NCBI GenBank assembly: GCA_002723345.1
Contig: PBNV01000015.1
Location: forward strand, 27,176 to 91,175
Direction: 5' to 3'
DNA length: 64,000 nt
Source: Rhodospirillaceae bacterium
GTDB taxonomy: Bacteria > Pseudomonadota > Alphaproteobacteria > Rhodospirillales > UBA2165
The translations under genes and the position numbers were made by a program. The notes under the pieces were generated by a model. It was not told where the DNA came from and made no database searches. It saw nothing but the letters and a program-made list of their open reading frames with translations. Below, piece by piece: positions 42,470 to 49,883 of the stretch; position 1 is the stretch's first letter; each line of letters starts with the position of its first letter.

Positions 42470-43129
42470 TCAGGCCCTCTCTTTGTCGTTCCACCAACAA
42501 GATTGCATATATGCCGCGTAATCCTCTGGATCGATGGTGGTGGATTTCTTGAACAGAGACATCACCGGATTGTCCTCTATATCGATCTCGAAGCTGTCGG
42601 TAAAACGGTTCCAAAAATTGAAAAAGCCCGAGGTGAAGGCGATTTCGACAATTTGTTCACCGGAATAATGCTTTTCCAGTTCGGCGAAGGCGACGCGGTG
42701 TTGCGGTTTTTTGCCAGGGCCGCCTTGGTACTGTTTCTCTGTCATCACCTCGGCCCACTTCATGGCAGCTTTTTCAGCATCCGAAAAATGGTCCGAGTTC
42801 TGGTAGTCACCGGAAATAGCCTCAATGATATCGTTTGTAAAACCTAACGCTCGACCGAGCGTTTCATTGTGGCTGGTTCAATAAGCGCAACCATTTAAGG
42901 TCGATGTTTTTAAGATCACCAAACACTTGGTCCGTTTATCCAACACATTGGAAATTTCTTCGCGCATTCCTCCTACAATAAAACTGAACAGGGATTGCAT
43001 GATCCTCGGGGTCGCGCTACCGACCCGAACGGCATTGGCGACCCGACCGAACATTTGTTTTGAATGATCAAATATCACCGTCTGTTCATCGGTCGCCTCA
43101 TCATCCTGTATAATGGGAAGCAGGGACAT
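42470..43129 (-). CDS. AhpD/carboxymuconolactone-decarboxylase-like selenoprotein, copy 1 (in-frame TGA = Sec84)
   Basis: The frame runs from ATG 43129 (AGAGG five bases upstream) to 42470, interrupted only by TGA at 42878-42880. Reading through gives 219 residues with Cys81-Ala-Tyr-Sec84, exactly where AhpD-like CMD proteins have their redox C-x-x-C (in STLNGCAY-U-TSHNE). The downstream sequence continues the family without a break (LGRALGFTNDIIEAI, then GFFNFWNRFTDS). AhpD-type proteins reduce peroxides or disulfides through this cysteine pair. A textbook SECIS hairpin lies 14 nt after the TGA. The PrdB-like selenoprotein gene follows on the same strand; a paralogue with Sec at the same residue is divergent. 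Splitting into two separate proteins would destroy the active site. Confidence 0.85.
42846..42863 (-). promoter_or_regulatory. SECIS element of CMD-like selenoprotein copy 1
   Basis: On the coding strand AACGCTC-GGTC-GAGCGTT forms a perfect 7-bp stem with the GGTC apical loop, which contains the G-U pair of bases recognised by SelB in E. coli. The loop begins 22 nt after the TGA, within the known spacing for bacterial SECIS elements. Confidence 0.85.
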
Positions 43130-43290
43130 AGAAACCTCTTACTATTGTTAGTGCGATTGACTATTTTTGAATGATACACGGAATATACGCAAAAATCATG
43201 TTTTTGATGATGTACAAACTTTATTAGATGGTACAGGCTATATGTAGAGTGAAAACGACGTTTATTGGAAATGAAAAATAGGCATTTCAC
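43130..43290. promoter_or_regulatory. Divergent control region of the selenoprotein locus
   Basis: This 161-bp region lies between the minus-strand selenoprotein operon and the plus-strand HxlR gene. It contains TGTAC at 43211-43215 and GTACA at 43231-43235 (perfect 5-bp arms, 15-base spacer) and CAAAAA/TTTTTG arms around 43190-43206. GTAC-containing half-sites are plausible targets for an HxlR-type winged-helix dimer; this is inference. Confidence 0.4.
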
Positions 43291-43704
43291 ATGGCAGGCC
43301 GGTCAAATTCTGATAAAGCAGGTCGTGCATCGGGGCTCGAGCACGAGGTCGGCAGTTTTCCATCGCGTCCTGCCCAAAAGGTCATTGGACACCTGTCCAA
43401 CAAATGGAATGTACTAGTTATCCGGCGGCTGTCTCGTGGAACCATGCGCTATTCGGAGTTGAGGAGAGATATCGGCGATATTTCTCAAAAGATGCTAACT
43501 CAGACCCTCCGTCATCTGGAACGTATTGGCCTTGTGAATCGGAAGGTGTATCCCGTGGTGCCCCCCAAGGTGGAATACTCCCTTACCGAGCTGGGGGTCA
43601 GCTGTGTCGAGGCCGTAGACGGTCTCGTCAACTGGGCTGTGGAGAATATTGACCGGGTTGAGGACGCTATCAGCGGTTACGACACTCGTGAAAACGACCT
43701 ATGA
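43291..43704 (+). CDS. HxlR-family transcriptional regulator
   Basis: This 137-residue winged-helix regulator has the typical HxlR core: VIGHLSNKWNVLVIRRLSRGTMRYSELRRDIGDISQKMLTQTLRHLERIGLVNRKVYPVVPPKVEYSLTELG, here quoted only as landmarks at residues 31-100. The single cysteine is in the C-terminal part (SCVEAVDGL), so the N-terminal sensing cysteine of HypR/YodB is missing. It is divergent from the minus-strand selenoprotein pair and 28 bp before the second CMD selenoprotein gene, which places it as the likely local regulator, perhaps of an electrophile or redox response. Confidence 0.85.
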   Translation: MAGRSNSDKAGRASGLEHEVGSFPSRPAQKVIGHLSNKWNVLVIRRLSRGTMRYSELRRDIGDISQKMLTQTLRHLERIGLVNRKVYPVVPPKVEYSLTELGVSCVEAVDGLVNWAVENIDRVEDAISGYDTRENDL

Positions 43705-43732
43705 CTATCAACATCAGCATTGGAGATCACTA

Positions 43733-44269
43733 ATGTCACGTATTGAAATGGTGGACCCGCACAAAATATCGGGTGACATCGAAAAAATGTTTGAAGCCGT
43801 CACTGCCATGATGGGCAGAGTACCTAATTCATATAGGGTCTTGGCCAGAGTGCCAATGGTGTCAAAGCTTCTTCTCCCTTTCAACGCTGCAATGCAGCGC
43901 GAGGGAGCAGGCAGCCGACTTACCTCCAAACTGAAAGAAATGGTAGTGATCAAAACTAGTCACGTTAATGCGTGCAATTACTGATTTGCGCATAACACGT
44001 CGCTTGGTCAAGCGGCAGGAATTTCTGAAGAGCAGACGATCCAAATTGGCACTGGGGATTATCTCTCCTCTGATCTATTCACTAATCGAGAAAAAATGGC
44101 GATCTTATGGGCTGAACATGTCACACTGAACACTGCTAAAGAAGATAATGGTGTGTTTGAGCAGGTGCGCCAAGAATTTTCAGAGGAAGAAGTTATTGAG
44201 CTCACATTGATGTGTGGATTTTTTAATTTATTCAATCGTTTAACGGATTCTCTTCATATACCGATTTAA
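43733..44269 (+). CDS. AhpD/CMD-like selenoprotein, copy 2 (in-frame TGA = Sec84), truncated by TAA
   Basis: ATG 43733 follows a GGAG ribosome-binding site at 8 bases. After 83 codons a TGA at 43982-43984 occurs in Cys81-Asn-Tyr-Sec84 (motif SHVNACNY-U-FAHN), the same residue number as in the divergent copy 1. The frame then continues through GQAAGISEEQTIQIGTGDY, LWAEHVTLNTA and CGFFNLFNRLTDS to a TAA at 44267-44269, giving 178 residues. Copy 1 continues for about 40 more residues; the in-frame DNA after the TAA still encodes a related tail, so the TAA looks like a recent nonsense change or a sequence error. The SECIS hairpin at 43999-44016 is intact. Function probably parallels copy 1. Confidence 0.82.
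43999..44016 (+). promoter_or_regulatory. SECIS element of CMD-like selenoprotein copy 2
   Basis: GTCGCTT-GGTC-AAGCGGC forms a 7-bp stem (one T-G wobble) with a GGTC loop, starting 14 nt and presenting its loop 22 nt after the TGA. The geometry is identical to the element of copy 1, though the stem bases differ, which indicates selection on structure. Confidence 0.85.
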
Positions 44270-44392
44270 GATCAAACCGAAGTGGATAAAATCAAGCGCT
44301 CGGTAAACCTAGATCCATCGAAAGTTAAGAATTATCTCGAAATGCTTGTCGACCATTGGCCGTCAAATGTGCCTGGGCCCAATCCGGATTAG
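44270..44392 (+). pseudogene. Orphaned in-frame 3' part of CMD-like copy 2
   Basis: After the TAA at 44267 the same frame stays open for 40 codons to TAG 44392. The peptide (for example SVNLDPSKVKNYLEML and DHW) aligns with the copy 1 tail (STTIDPEDYAAYMQS and CWW). This suggests the full-length gene ended at 44392 before a GAA-to-TAA type change. Without its own start it is not expected to be translated. Confidence 0.65.
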
Positions 44393-44446
44393 TGATCACC
44401 GTTGAGGATTACTCTCGAATAAGTTGACTAATCTGGCAAGACCGAC

Positions 44447-45637
44447 CTATTTAGAGTTTTGAGGCCTGATTACCAAGTAATAGATCACAAGCGGGCCTAT
44501 GCCAGCCAACAAAATGCCAACTCCCATTGGTAGACTTGTACCATCGTCAAATAAACCAGCAAGGATTGCCGCACCAGCACCAGTCACTTGACGAATGGAT
44601 CCGGTTAATGAAGATGCCGAACCAGCCATTCTTGCGAATGGGCTTAGCGCGCCGGCTGTTGCTTGAGGCCCAATCATCGCGTCACTCATCTTAAAGAGCG
44701 TGAAGGGAATAATTATTGCAGCTGCAGTCATAATGCCAGCTGCCGCCAGACTGAAAAAAATTAGTGACGATAGGCCAGCGAAGATCATCGCTGTTCCGAG
44801 TAGCCGGTCAATGCCCACCTTCATCACTAACTTTCCTCCAACGAAAGCTGCCAACATGTTGCATGCCATTACCAACGCAAAGAGTATCGCAAATCCGTCG
44901 GTGCCGTAGTCTAGGGTGTTAATCAGGATGTTTGGGACGGTTGCCAAAAACGCCATGAGTCCTGCGCCCGAGAGGCTAGTGCAGGCGGTATACGCCAGAA
45001 ATTTGGGATCCTGCAGCATGGTCTTGAAGTTCATTGCCAGATGGCGTGGCTTTAGCGCGTTCATATCCTTTTCGGGTAGTGTTTCGCGCAGGAAAAATCC
45101 GGATATGACCAGGATCATGAGCGCAAAGGTAGCCATATAAACAAATACCGCAGGCCAACTCGAGTACGTGACCAGGATGCCTCCTATCGCTGGTCCTATG
45201 ATTGGCATGATCCCGCTGATTGCCATCATGTATGAGAGCAAGCGGGCTGCCCGTTCGCGGTCGTATTTATCCCGAACAATGGCCATGGCCAGGATACGCC
45301 CACTTGCGGCACCGATGCCCTGGCCGAAGCGGGCGAGGGACAGGAGCTCGATCGTCGGGGCGAAAGAGGCCGCGAGTCCAGTCACAATATAGAGGGTCAA
45401 GCCTGTGACCAGGAGCGGCTTCCGGCCGAAACGATCCGAGAGGGGACCGTATAAAAGTTGTCCGAGAGCGGTCCCTAACGTGTAGACACCAATGGTGATG
45501 CCGATGGTGCCAGGGTCAACTGCCAGTTCCTTGGCGATATCAGGAATCGCTGGCAGGAAACTATCTATGGCCACTGGATTCAGTGCTGACATTCCGCCGA
45601 TGAGCAGCACCAGAAAAATGTATTGAGCCCGACTCAT
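44447..45637 (-). CDS. MFS drug-resistance transporter, Bcr/CflA family, copy 1
   Basis: This 396-residue, 12-helix major facilitator exporter has the Bcr/CflA opening GGMSALNPVAIDSFLPAIPDIAKEL and motif A GPLSDRFGRKPLLV after helix 2. Such proteins expel small hydrophobic drugs such as bicyclomycin or chloramphenicol using the proton gradient. The frame is open to 45685, overlapping the upstream copy, but ATG 45637 (MSRAQYIFLVL) sits 4 bp after that gene's stop and matches the family. It is the third gene of a tandem of three related transporters read on the minus strand. The true substrate is unknown. Confidence 0.86.
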   Translation of the reverse strand: MSRAQYIFLVLLIGGMSALNPVAIDSFLPAIPDIAKELAVDPGTIGITIGVYTLGTALGQLLYGPLSDRFGRKPLLVTGLTLYIVTGLAASFAPTIELLSLARFGQGIGAASGRILAMAIVRDKYDRERAARLLSYMMAISGIMPIIGPAIGGILVTYSSWPAVFVYMATFALMILVISGFFLRETLPEKDMNALKPRHLAMNFKTMLQDPKFLAYTACTSLSGAGLMAFLATVPNILINTLDYGTDGFAILFALVMACNMLAAFVGGKLVMKVGIDRLLGTAMIFAGLSSLIFFSLAAAGIMTAAAIIIPFTLFKMSDAMIGPQATAGALSPFARMAGSASSLTGSIRQVTGAGAAILAGLFDDGTSLPMGVGILLAGIGPLVIYYLVIRPQNSK

Positions 45638-45641
45638 CGAA

Positions 45642-46841
45642 TTACCCGGCAGGTCGTTTGTTGTTCTGATACAGGATATAGACACCAGCGGACGCTACCC
45701 CGCAAAAGGCTATTGCCAGGGAAATCGGTAGCGCCGTGCCGTCTATAAAAACGGCGAGCAGCGCGGAGACCGCCGCACCCATAATATTTTGCATAAAGCC
45801 AAGGAGAGATGATGCTGTGCCCGCAATCGCCTTGAATGGATTGAGCGCTTTTGCCGTCGACAAGGGATACAAGAAGGAGAAACCTATCACGAATAGCGCC
45901 ATAGGACCAAAAAAGCTCAGTGGGTGTGAAGATCCGGCGATAGCGAAGAAAAGCATACCTAACCCGCCAATCGCTTCCAAGAACCCGCCCATAACAATAA
46001 ACCGATGGCTTCCGATCCTCTCAATGTAATGATTAGAGAAAATGGAAACTATGAGGAATGGCGTGATAACGCCGGCAAAAGCGTAACTATATTCTTGAGC
46101 ATTGAGGCCAAAACTTGACCTTGCCACCCCCGAAGATGCGCTCAAAAATGCGACAAATCCAGCAACCGCAAAGCCGCCGGAAAGCAGGCAAGTTTTAAAT
46201 TCCTTGTTTCTCATGGGATGCGAAAAATTCAGAATCATCGGGATCGGCCGGAGTGCTGCCCTGTCCTTATTGGCGATTGTCTCGGTATAAAAGAACGTCA
46301 CTGCCAGGATGAGCGTCACGCCGTAACCGGTCATCACGAGAAACACAGATTGCCAGCCGAAATTTGTGACCATAAAGCCTCCGATAAGTGGATTAATTAC
46401 GGAAGCGGATACACTCACTAGAAAAATGAGGGAGATTAATTTGCCAAGACGTTCTCGATCAAATTGGTCTCGGGCTGCTGCATTGGCAATAATTCGGCCT
46501 GAGGCCATTACTAGGCCCTGAATGAATCGCCAAAAGATAATGGGCTCGAGCGTGGTAGCTCGGGATACGGCAATGGTCGAAATGGTAAAAACGATAAGAG
46601 CGACCAGTATCACTGGTTTTCGTCCGTAACGGTCCGATAAGGGACCATATATGAGCTGGCCTACGGCGCCGCCCGCAAAAATGGCGGTCATTGACAATTC
46701 AATTCTGCCCATGGGTTCGCCAAGCTCTTGCGCCATGGTAGGCAGAACCGGCAGCACAATATCAATGGATAGGGGGCCTAACATCGCCATCGCGCCAAGA
46801 AGGCCCGCCATCAGAAGGTAAGTAGTTCTCTCATTGCCCAT
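45642..46841 (-). CDS. MFS drug-resistance transporter, Bcr/CflA family, copy 2
   Basis: This 399-residue member of the same family starts with TTYLLMAGLLGAMAMLGPLSIDIVLPVLP and has motif A GPLSDRYGRKPVILV. Twelve hydrophobic segments are visible. The frame extends to 46877, but ATG 46841 (MGNERTTYLL) lies 4 bp after the upstream gene's stop and fits the family N-terminus. It lies between two paralogues with gaps of 4 bp on each side, so the three are co-transcribed. Divergence between copies is considerable, which argues against a very recent duplication. Confidence 0.86.
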   Translation of the reverse strand: MGNERTTYLLMAGLLGAMAMLGPLSIDIVLPVLPTMAQELGEPMGRIELSMTAIFAGGAVGQLIYGPLSDRYGRKPVILVALIVFTISTIAVSRATTLEPIIFWRFIQGLVMASGRIIANAAARDQFDRERLGKLISLIFLVSVSASVINPLIGGFMVTNFGWQSVFLVMTGYGVTLILAVTFFYTETIANKDRAALRPIPMILNFSHPMRNKEFKTCLLSGGFAVAGFVAFLSASSGVARSSFGLNAQEYSYAFAGVITPFLIVSIFSNHYIERIGSHRFIVMGGFLEAIGGLGMLFFAIAGSSHPLSFFGPMALFVIGFSFLYPLSTAKALNPFKAIAGTASSLLGFMQNIMGAAVSALLAVFIDGTALPISLAIAFCGVASAGVYILYQNNKRPAG

Positions 46842-46845
46842 CAAA

Positions 46846-48048
46846 TTAACTTTCTGAAAGCGGGGCTCTACGTGCAAATAGGACGTAATTAGCCAATGCG
46901 AAGCAGCTCGTGACTGTCAGGGCCAAAACCATTGGCATTTGGGTTCCATTATCGAAGACACTGAGAAGAAGAGTAACCAAAGCGCCCGTCCCTTGCTGGA
47001 TAAACCCCATGAGAGAGGCAGCCCGACCTGCCATATGTTGAAAATTAGACATGGCGCCGGCGGTCATGGGGGCGACGGTCAGGGCAAAACCGATTAGAAA
47101 AATGGTCACCGGAATAAGAATGGAGAGACGGGTCGCAACACCGACCAACGCAAATGCCAAAAACATCACGCCACCGATGGCGCTTATAGAGACCGCGACT
47201 GACATCACTCTTTTTATGCCGTATCTACGGACAAGATGACCGGTGATAATTGCACCGATCAAGTGTCCTGTCATAACAACTGCAAATTGAAGCCCGAACA
47301 CGCCCGGGGTTTCTCCCATAAATGTGATCATAACCGGGGCTAATCCACCTAGAACGGCAAACAAGCCACCATAGGTGCCAACGCCCACGAGTAGGAATGA
47401 TGCGAATGTTCTGTCGCGGATAATCTCATCAAAGCTGGTGGCCAAGACCGTGGGGTTCATGGAGCGCCGATTTTCCAGCGGAAGGCTCTCTTTGAAGAAA
47501 AAGAGAAGTATTAAAAATACAATACTGCCTAACAATACCATCATGATGAACACCGATCGCCAACCATAAATTTCTACAAGAAAACCACTTACAACCGGAC
47601 CAACAAGTGGCATAACGGACAAGGTCGTGTAGAGGTAAGAGAACATTCTAGCGCCCTCGCGAACGGCAAATAAATCCCGGACAACTGCGCGGAAAATCAC
47701 CATTGCACACGCGATGGATAGGCCTTGAAAGAAACGGAGCGCAAACAATGGGTCAGCACTGCTGATCAGGCTAGCGAACAGCGAGCTGAGAACATACAGA
47801 GCCATGCCGCCCAAGACGATGGGTCGTCGTCCGAACCGGTCCGATAGGGGGCCGAAGATAAGCTGCCCTAGCGCGATGCCGCCGGACATGGTTGCGATGG
47901 TGACCAGCAGAGTGCCATTGTTGGTTCCAAGGTCCGCTGCTGCGTCATTTAGTGCCGGTAAAAAGCCCTCAAACGCCAGCGGTCCGATAACGGTCAGGCC
48001 GCTGAGGACAAAATATGTGCTTAGGAATGGGGCGTCACGTTGGGACAT
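46846..48048 (-). CDS. MFS drug-resistance transporter, Bcr/CflA family, copy 3
   Basis: This 400-residue transporter is the first gene of the tandem. It opens with FLSTYFVLSGLTVIGPLAFEGFLPALNDAAADL and has motif A GPLSDRFGRRPIVLG, with twelve transmembrane segments. The start ATG 48048 has only an A-rich weak ribosome-binding site. The promoter should lie in the 161-bp gap before the gamma-glutamylcyclotransferase-like gene, whose transcript also comes from the right. It may pair functionally with copies 1 and 2, or give different substrate ranges. Confidence 0.86.
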   Translation of the reverse strand: MSQRDAPFLSTYFVLSGLTVIGPLAFEGFLPALNDAAADLGTNNGTLLVTIATMSGGIALGQLIFGPLSDRFGRRPIVLGGMALYVLSSLFASLISSADPLFALRFFQGLSIACAMVIFRAVVRDLFAVREGARMFSYLYTTLSVMPLVGPVVSGFLVEIYGWRSVFIMMVLLGSIVFLILLFFFKESLPLENRRSMNPTVLATSFDEIIRDRTFASFLLVGVGTYGGLFAVLGGLAPVMITFMGETPGVFGLQFAVVMTGHLIGAIITGHLVRRYGIKRVMSVAVSISAIGGVMFLAFALVGVATRLSILIPVTIFLIGFALTVAPMTAGAMSNFQHMAGRAASLMGFIQQGTGALVTLLLSVFDNGTQMPMVLALTVTSCFALANYVLFARRAPLSES

Positions 48049-48209
48049 TAATTTTTCTGACTAGTCTCCGTAGACTGCTTCGCGCCACCTCTGGTTGATA
48101 TCGCGGGGCATTTTATTGGATTTTCATTACCCAAAAATGAGATAGGGCGACGCGGCCCGTCCTGACACCTATCCGGTCGGTGAAGCCCTTGCAAACAATA
48201 AGCGACCAC

Positions 48210-48674
48210 TCAAACTTGGAGCATCCCTGCTATGTATTTATGGTAGGTCTTTGGTAGGCTCCAATAATAGGCACCTGCCAGCATCTGACCTAGGTAGGCC
48301 GCGCTTGGCGGCGGAGGTGAGATTTCCACGATGCCCAGATAGATCCAAGACATTATGCTGCTTGGATAGCCCGGCTTATAAATCCTGAGGCGTGCCTTCT
48401 GATAACGGTTGCCACGGCGGCGACCCGGTTTGTATCCTTCCGCCGCATCAAGGGTTTCCCAGTCCCGGCGTCGGTTTATCCTATACAAAATGCCGTGCAC
48501 CTCGTGACCGGCTGCGGGAAGAACATTCGCTACGCCACAACGTCGCCGTTTTGAGTGGAGCGTAAACGCCAGTCGATGGTCTTTTAGGACCGCCGTGCTG
48601 ATAAATCGCGATGATGGGCAACGTTGCCGAATTTGTCTTGGGTCCATGTTTGAACCGTAAGCAAAATAGAACAC
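48210..48674 (-). CDS. Gamma-glutamylcyclotransferase-like protein
   Basis: This 154-residue protein begins with FYFAYGSNMDPRQIRQRCP, the signature of the GGCT/AIG2-like fold, and includes HGILYRINRRRDWETLDAAEGYKPG, where the glutamate of the DxxEG segment is the usual catalytic residue. The C-terminal part (AYLGQMLAGAYYWSLPKTYHKYI) resembles the bacterial GGCT-like group. These enzymes release 5-oxoproline from gamma-glutamyl compounds. It lies 12 bp after the MetE-like gene on the same strand, so both may share a transcript. Confidence 0.82.
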   Translation of the reverse strand: MFYFAYGSNMDPRQIRQRCPSSRFISTAVLKDHRLAFTLHSKRRRCGVANVLPAAGHEVHGILYRINRRRDWETLDAAEGYKPGRRRGNRYQKARLRIYKPGYPSSIMSWIYLGIVEISPPPPSAAYLGQMLAGAYYWSLPKTYHKYIAGMLQV

Positions 48675-48686
48675 TAGATTAATCGA

Positions 48687-49793
48687 CTAACCCCAGACCC
48701 TCTCCGACACTTCGACAATCCGCGCGAGCTTTCGTTTTTCATCATCTAAAGTGACTGGGTTGCCGGCGACAGTGCTTGCAAATCCACATTGCGGGCTCAG
48801 GGCAAGTTGCTCCAAATCGATAAACTTCGTGGCTTCATCGATCCGAGTGCAGAGGTCGTCTGGGCTTTCTAATTCGGGCGATTTGGAGGAGACAATTCCA
48901 AGGACAACAGTTTTGTCCTTTGGAGCGTGCCTGAGGGGTTCAAAATCTCCAGCTCGGGCGGTGTCATATTCCATAAAGAATGCATCGGCATCAATCTCAT
49001 TAAACATTTTTTCCGATATAACCTCGTAACCACCCTCGGAGAGAAAGTGACCTTTGTAGTTCCCCCTGCAGAGATGGATAGCTGCCGTTACCGTGTCTGG
49101 CCTGTCCCGAAGGCAATCGTTGAAGAGCTGTGTGTAGTCGTCCAAAAGCTGGTCAGGGTTCATACCGGCTTGGGATAGTTCAGACCTAACGTTTTCATCG
49201 CAAAGCATGGTTAGCGGTACGTCGTCCAGTTGGATATAGGTGCAGCCTGCCGCTGCGAGGGAGGTGATCTCTTCTCTAAACACAGCAGATAGGTCATCGA
49301 AGAATTGCTGATCCGTGGGGTAGGCGCTTCTGTCGACGCCCTTACCCTTTCGCCAGAGGTGCATGGAAGGCGGGGAGGGAAGGGTGATTTTTGGTGTTTG
49401 CGAAGTGTTACTCCGCACAAACTCGAATTCGTCTCCTACGATCGATTTGGTGCGCCTCACTTTGCCGCCAACATGGGGAGCCGTGAAGGATTGCTCATTA
49501 CCTTGGTTATCGCGAAAGGTGAAAAGAGCTTCTTTTACTTCTAAACCCTCAACGCGCTCCACAAATGTGTGCCAATAGGAATTCCTCCGAAATTCGCCGT
49601 CGGTGATGGATTTCAAACCAGCATTTTCTTGTAGTTTTATTACGTCTTGGATCGCATTGTCCTGGATGGATTTAAATTCATCCCGTGTAATTTCTCCTGC
49701 GTGGAGCTTTTTAAAGCCGTTGGTGATCATCTTCGGCCTCAAGAGGCTGCCCACGTGATCGGCTCTGAAAGGTGGCTTAGTTCGCTCTGCCAT
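48687..49793 (-). CDS. MetE-like cobalamin-independent methyltransferase (C-terminal catalytic type)
   Basis: This 368-residue single-domain protein corresponds to the C-terminal half of cobalamin-independent methionine synthase. The family motifs are FRADHVGSLLRP, ITDGEFRRNSYWHTF, YIQLDDVPL and LSPQCGFAS. The zinc-binding residues are the His and Cys of AIHLCRGN and the Cys of SPQCGF. The frame starts at 49865, but ATG 49793 (MAERTKPPF) has GGGAG at a proper distance. Short MetE-like proteins often act on sulfur compounds other than homocysteine, and the adjoining divergent PaaK-like ligase gives no further clue. Full-length methionine synthase activity is doubtful. Confidence 0.85.
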   Translation of the reverse strand: MAERTKPPFRADHVGSLLRPKMITNGFKKLHAGEITRDEFKSIQDNAIQDVIKLQENAGLKSITDGEFRRNSYWHTFVERVEGLEVKEALFTFRDNQGNEQSFTAPHVGGKVRRTKSIVGDEFEFVRSNTSQTPKITLPSPPSMHLWRKGKGVDRSAYPTDQQFFDDLSAVFREEITSLAAAGCTYIQLDDVPLTMLCDENVRSELSQAGMNPDQLLDDYTQLFNDCLRDRPDTVTAAIHLCRGNYKGHFLSEGGYEVISEKMFNEIDADAFFMEYDTARAGDFEPLRHAPKDKTVVLGIVSSKSPELESPDDLCTRIDEATKFIDLEQLALSPQCGFASTVAGNPVTLDDEKRKLARIVEVSERVWG

Positions 49794-49883
49794 ACTGTTC
49801 TCCCGCTGATCTTGTTGTATTCCCTCTAATCGGTTTCTACTATTTACCATAGGAGAGTCAAACACAGAGGGGACGCTGAAAAA

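Noticed and set aside
41932..43984. Reading the three split genes as frameshift or nonsense pseudogenes
   Set aside because: All three interruptions are TGA, all occur at the redox residue, the frame is otherwise intact, and SECIS-like hairpins follow. Independent decay would not give this pattern.
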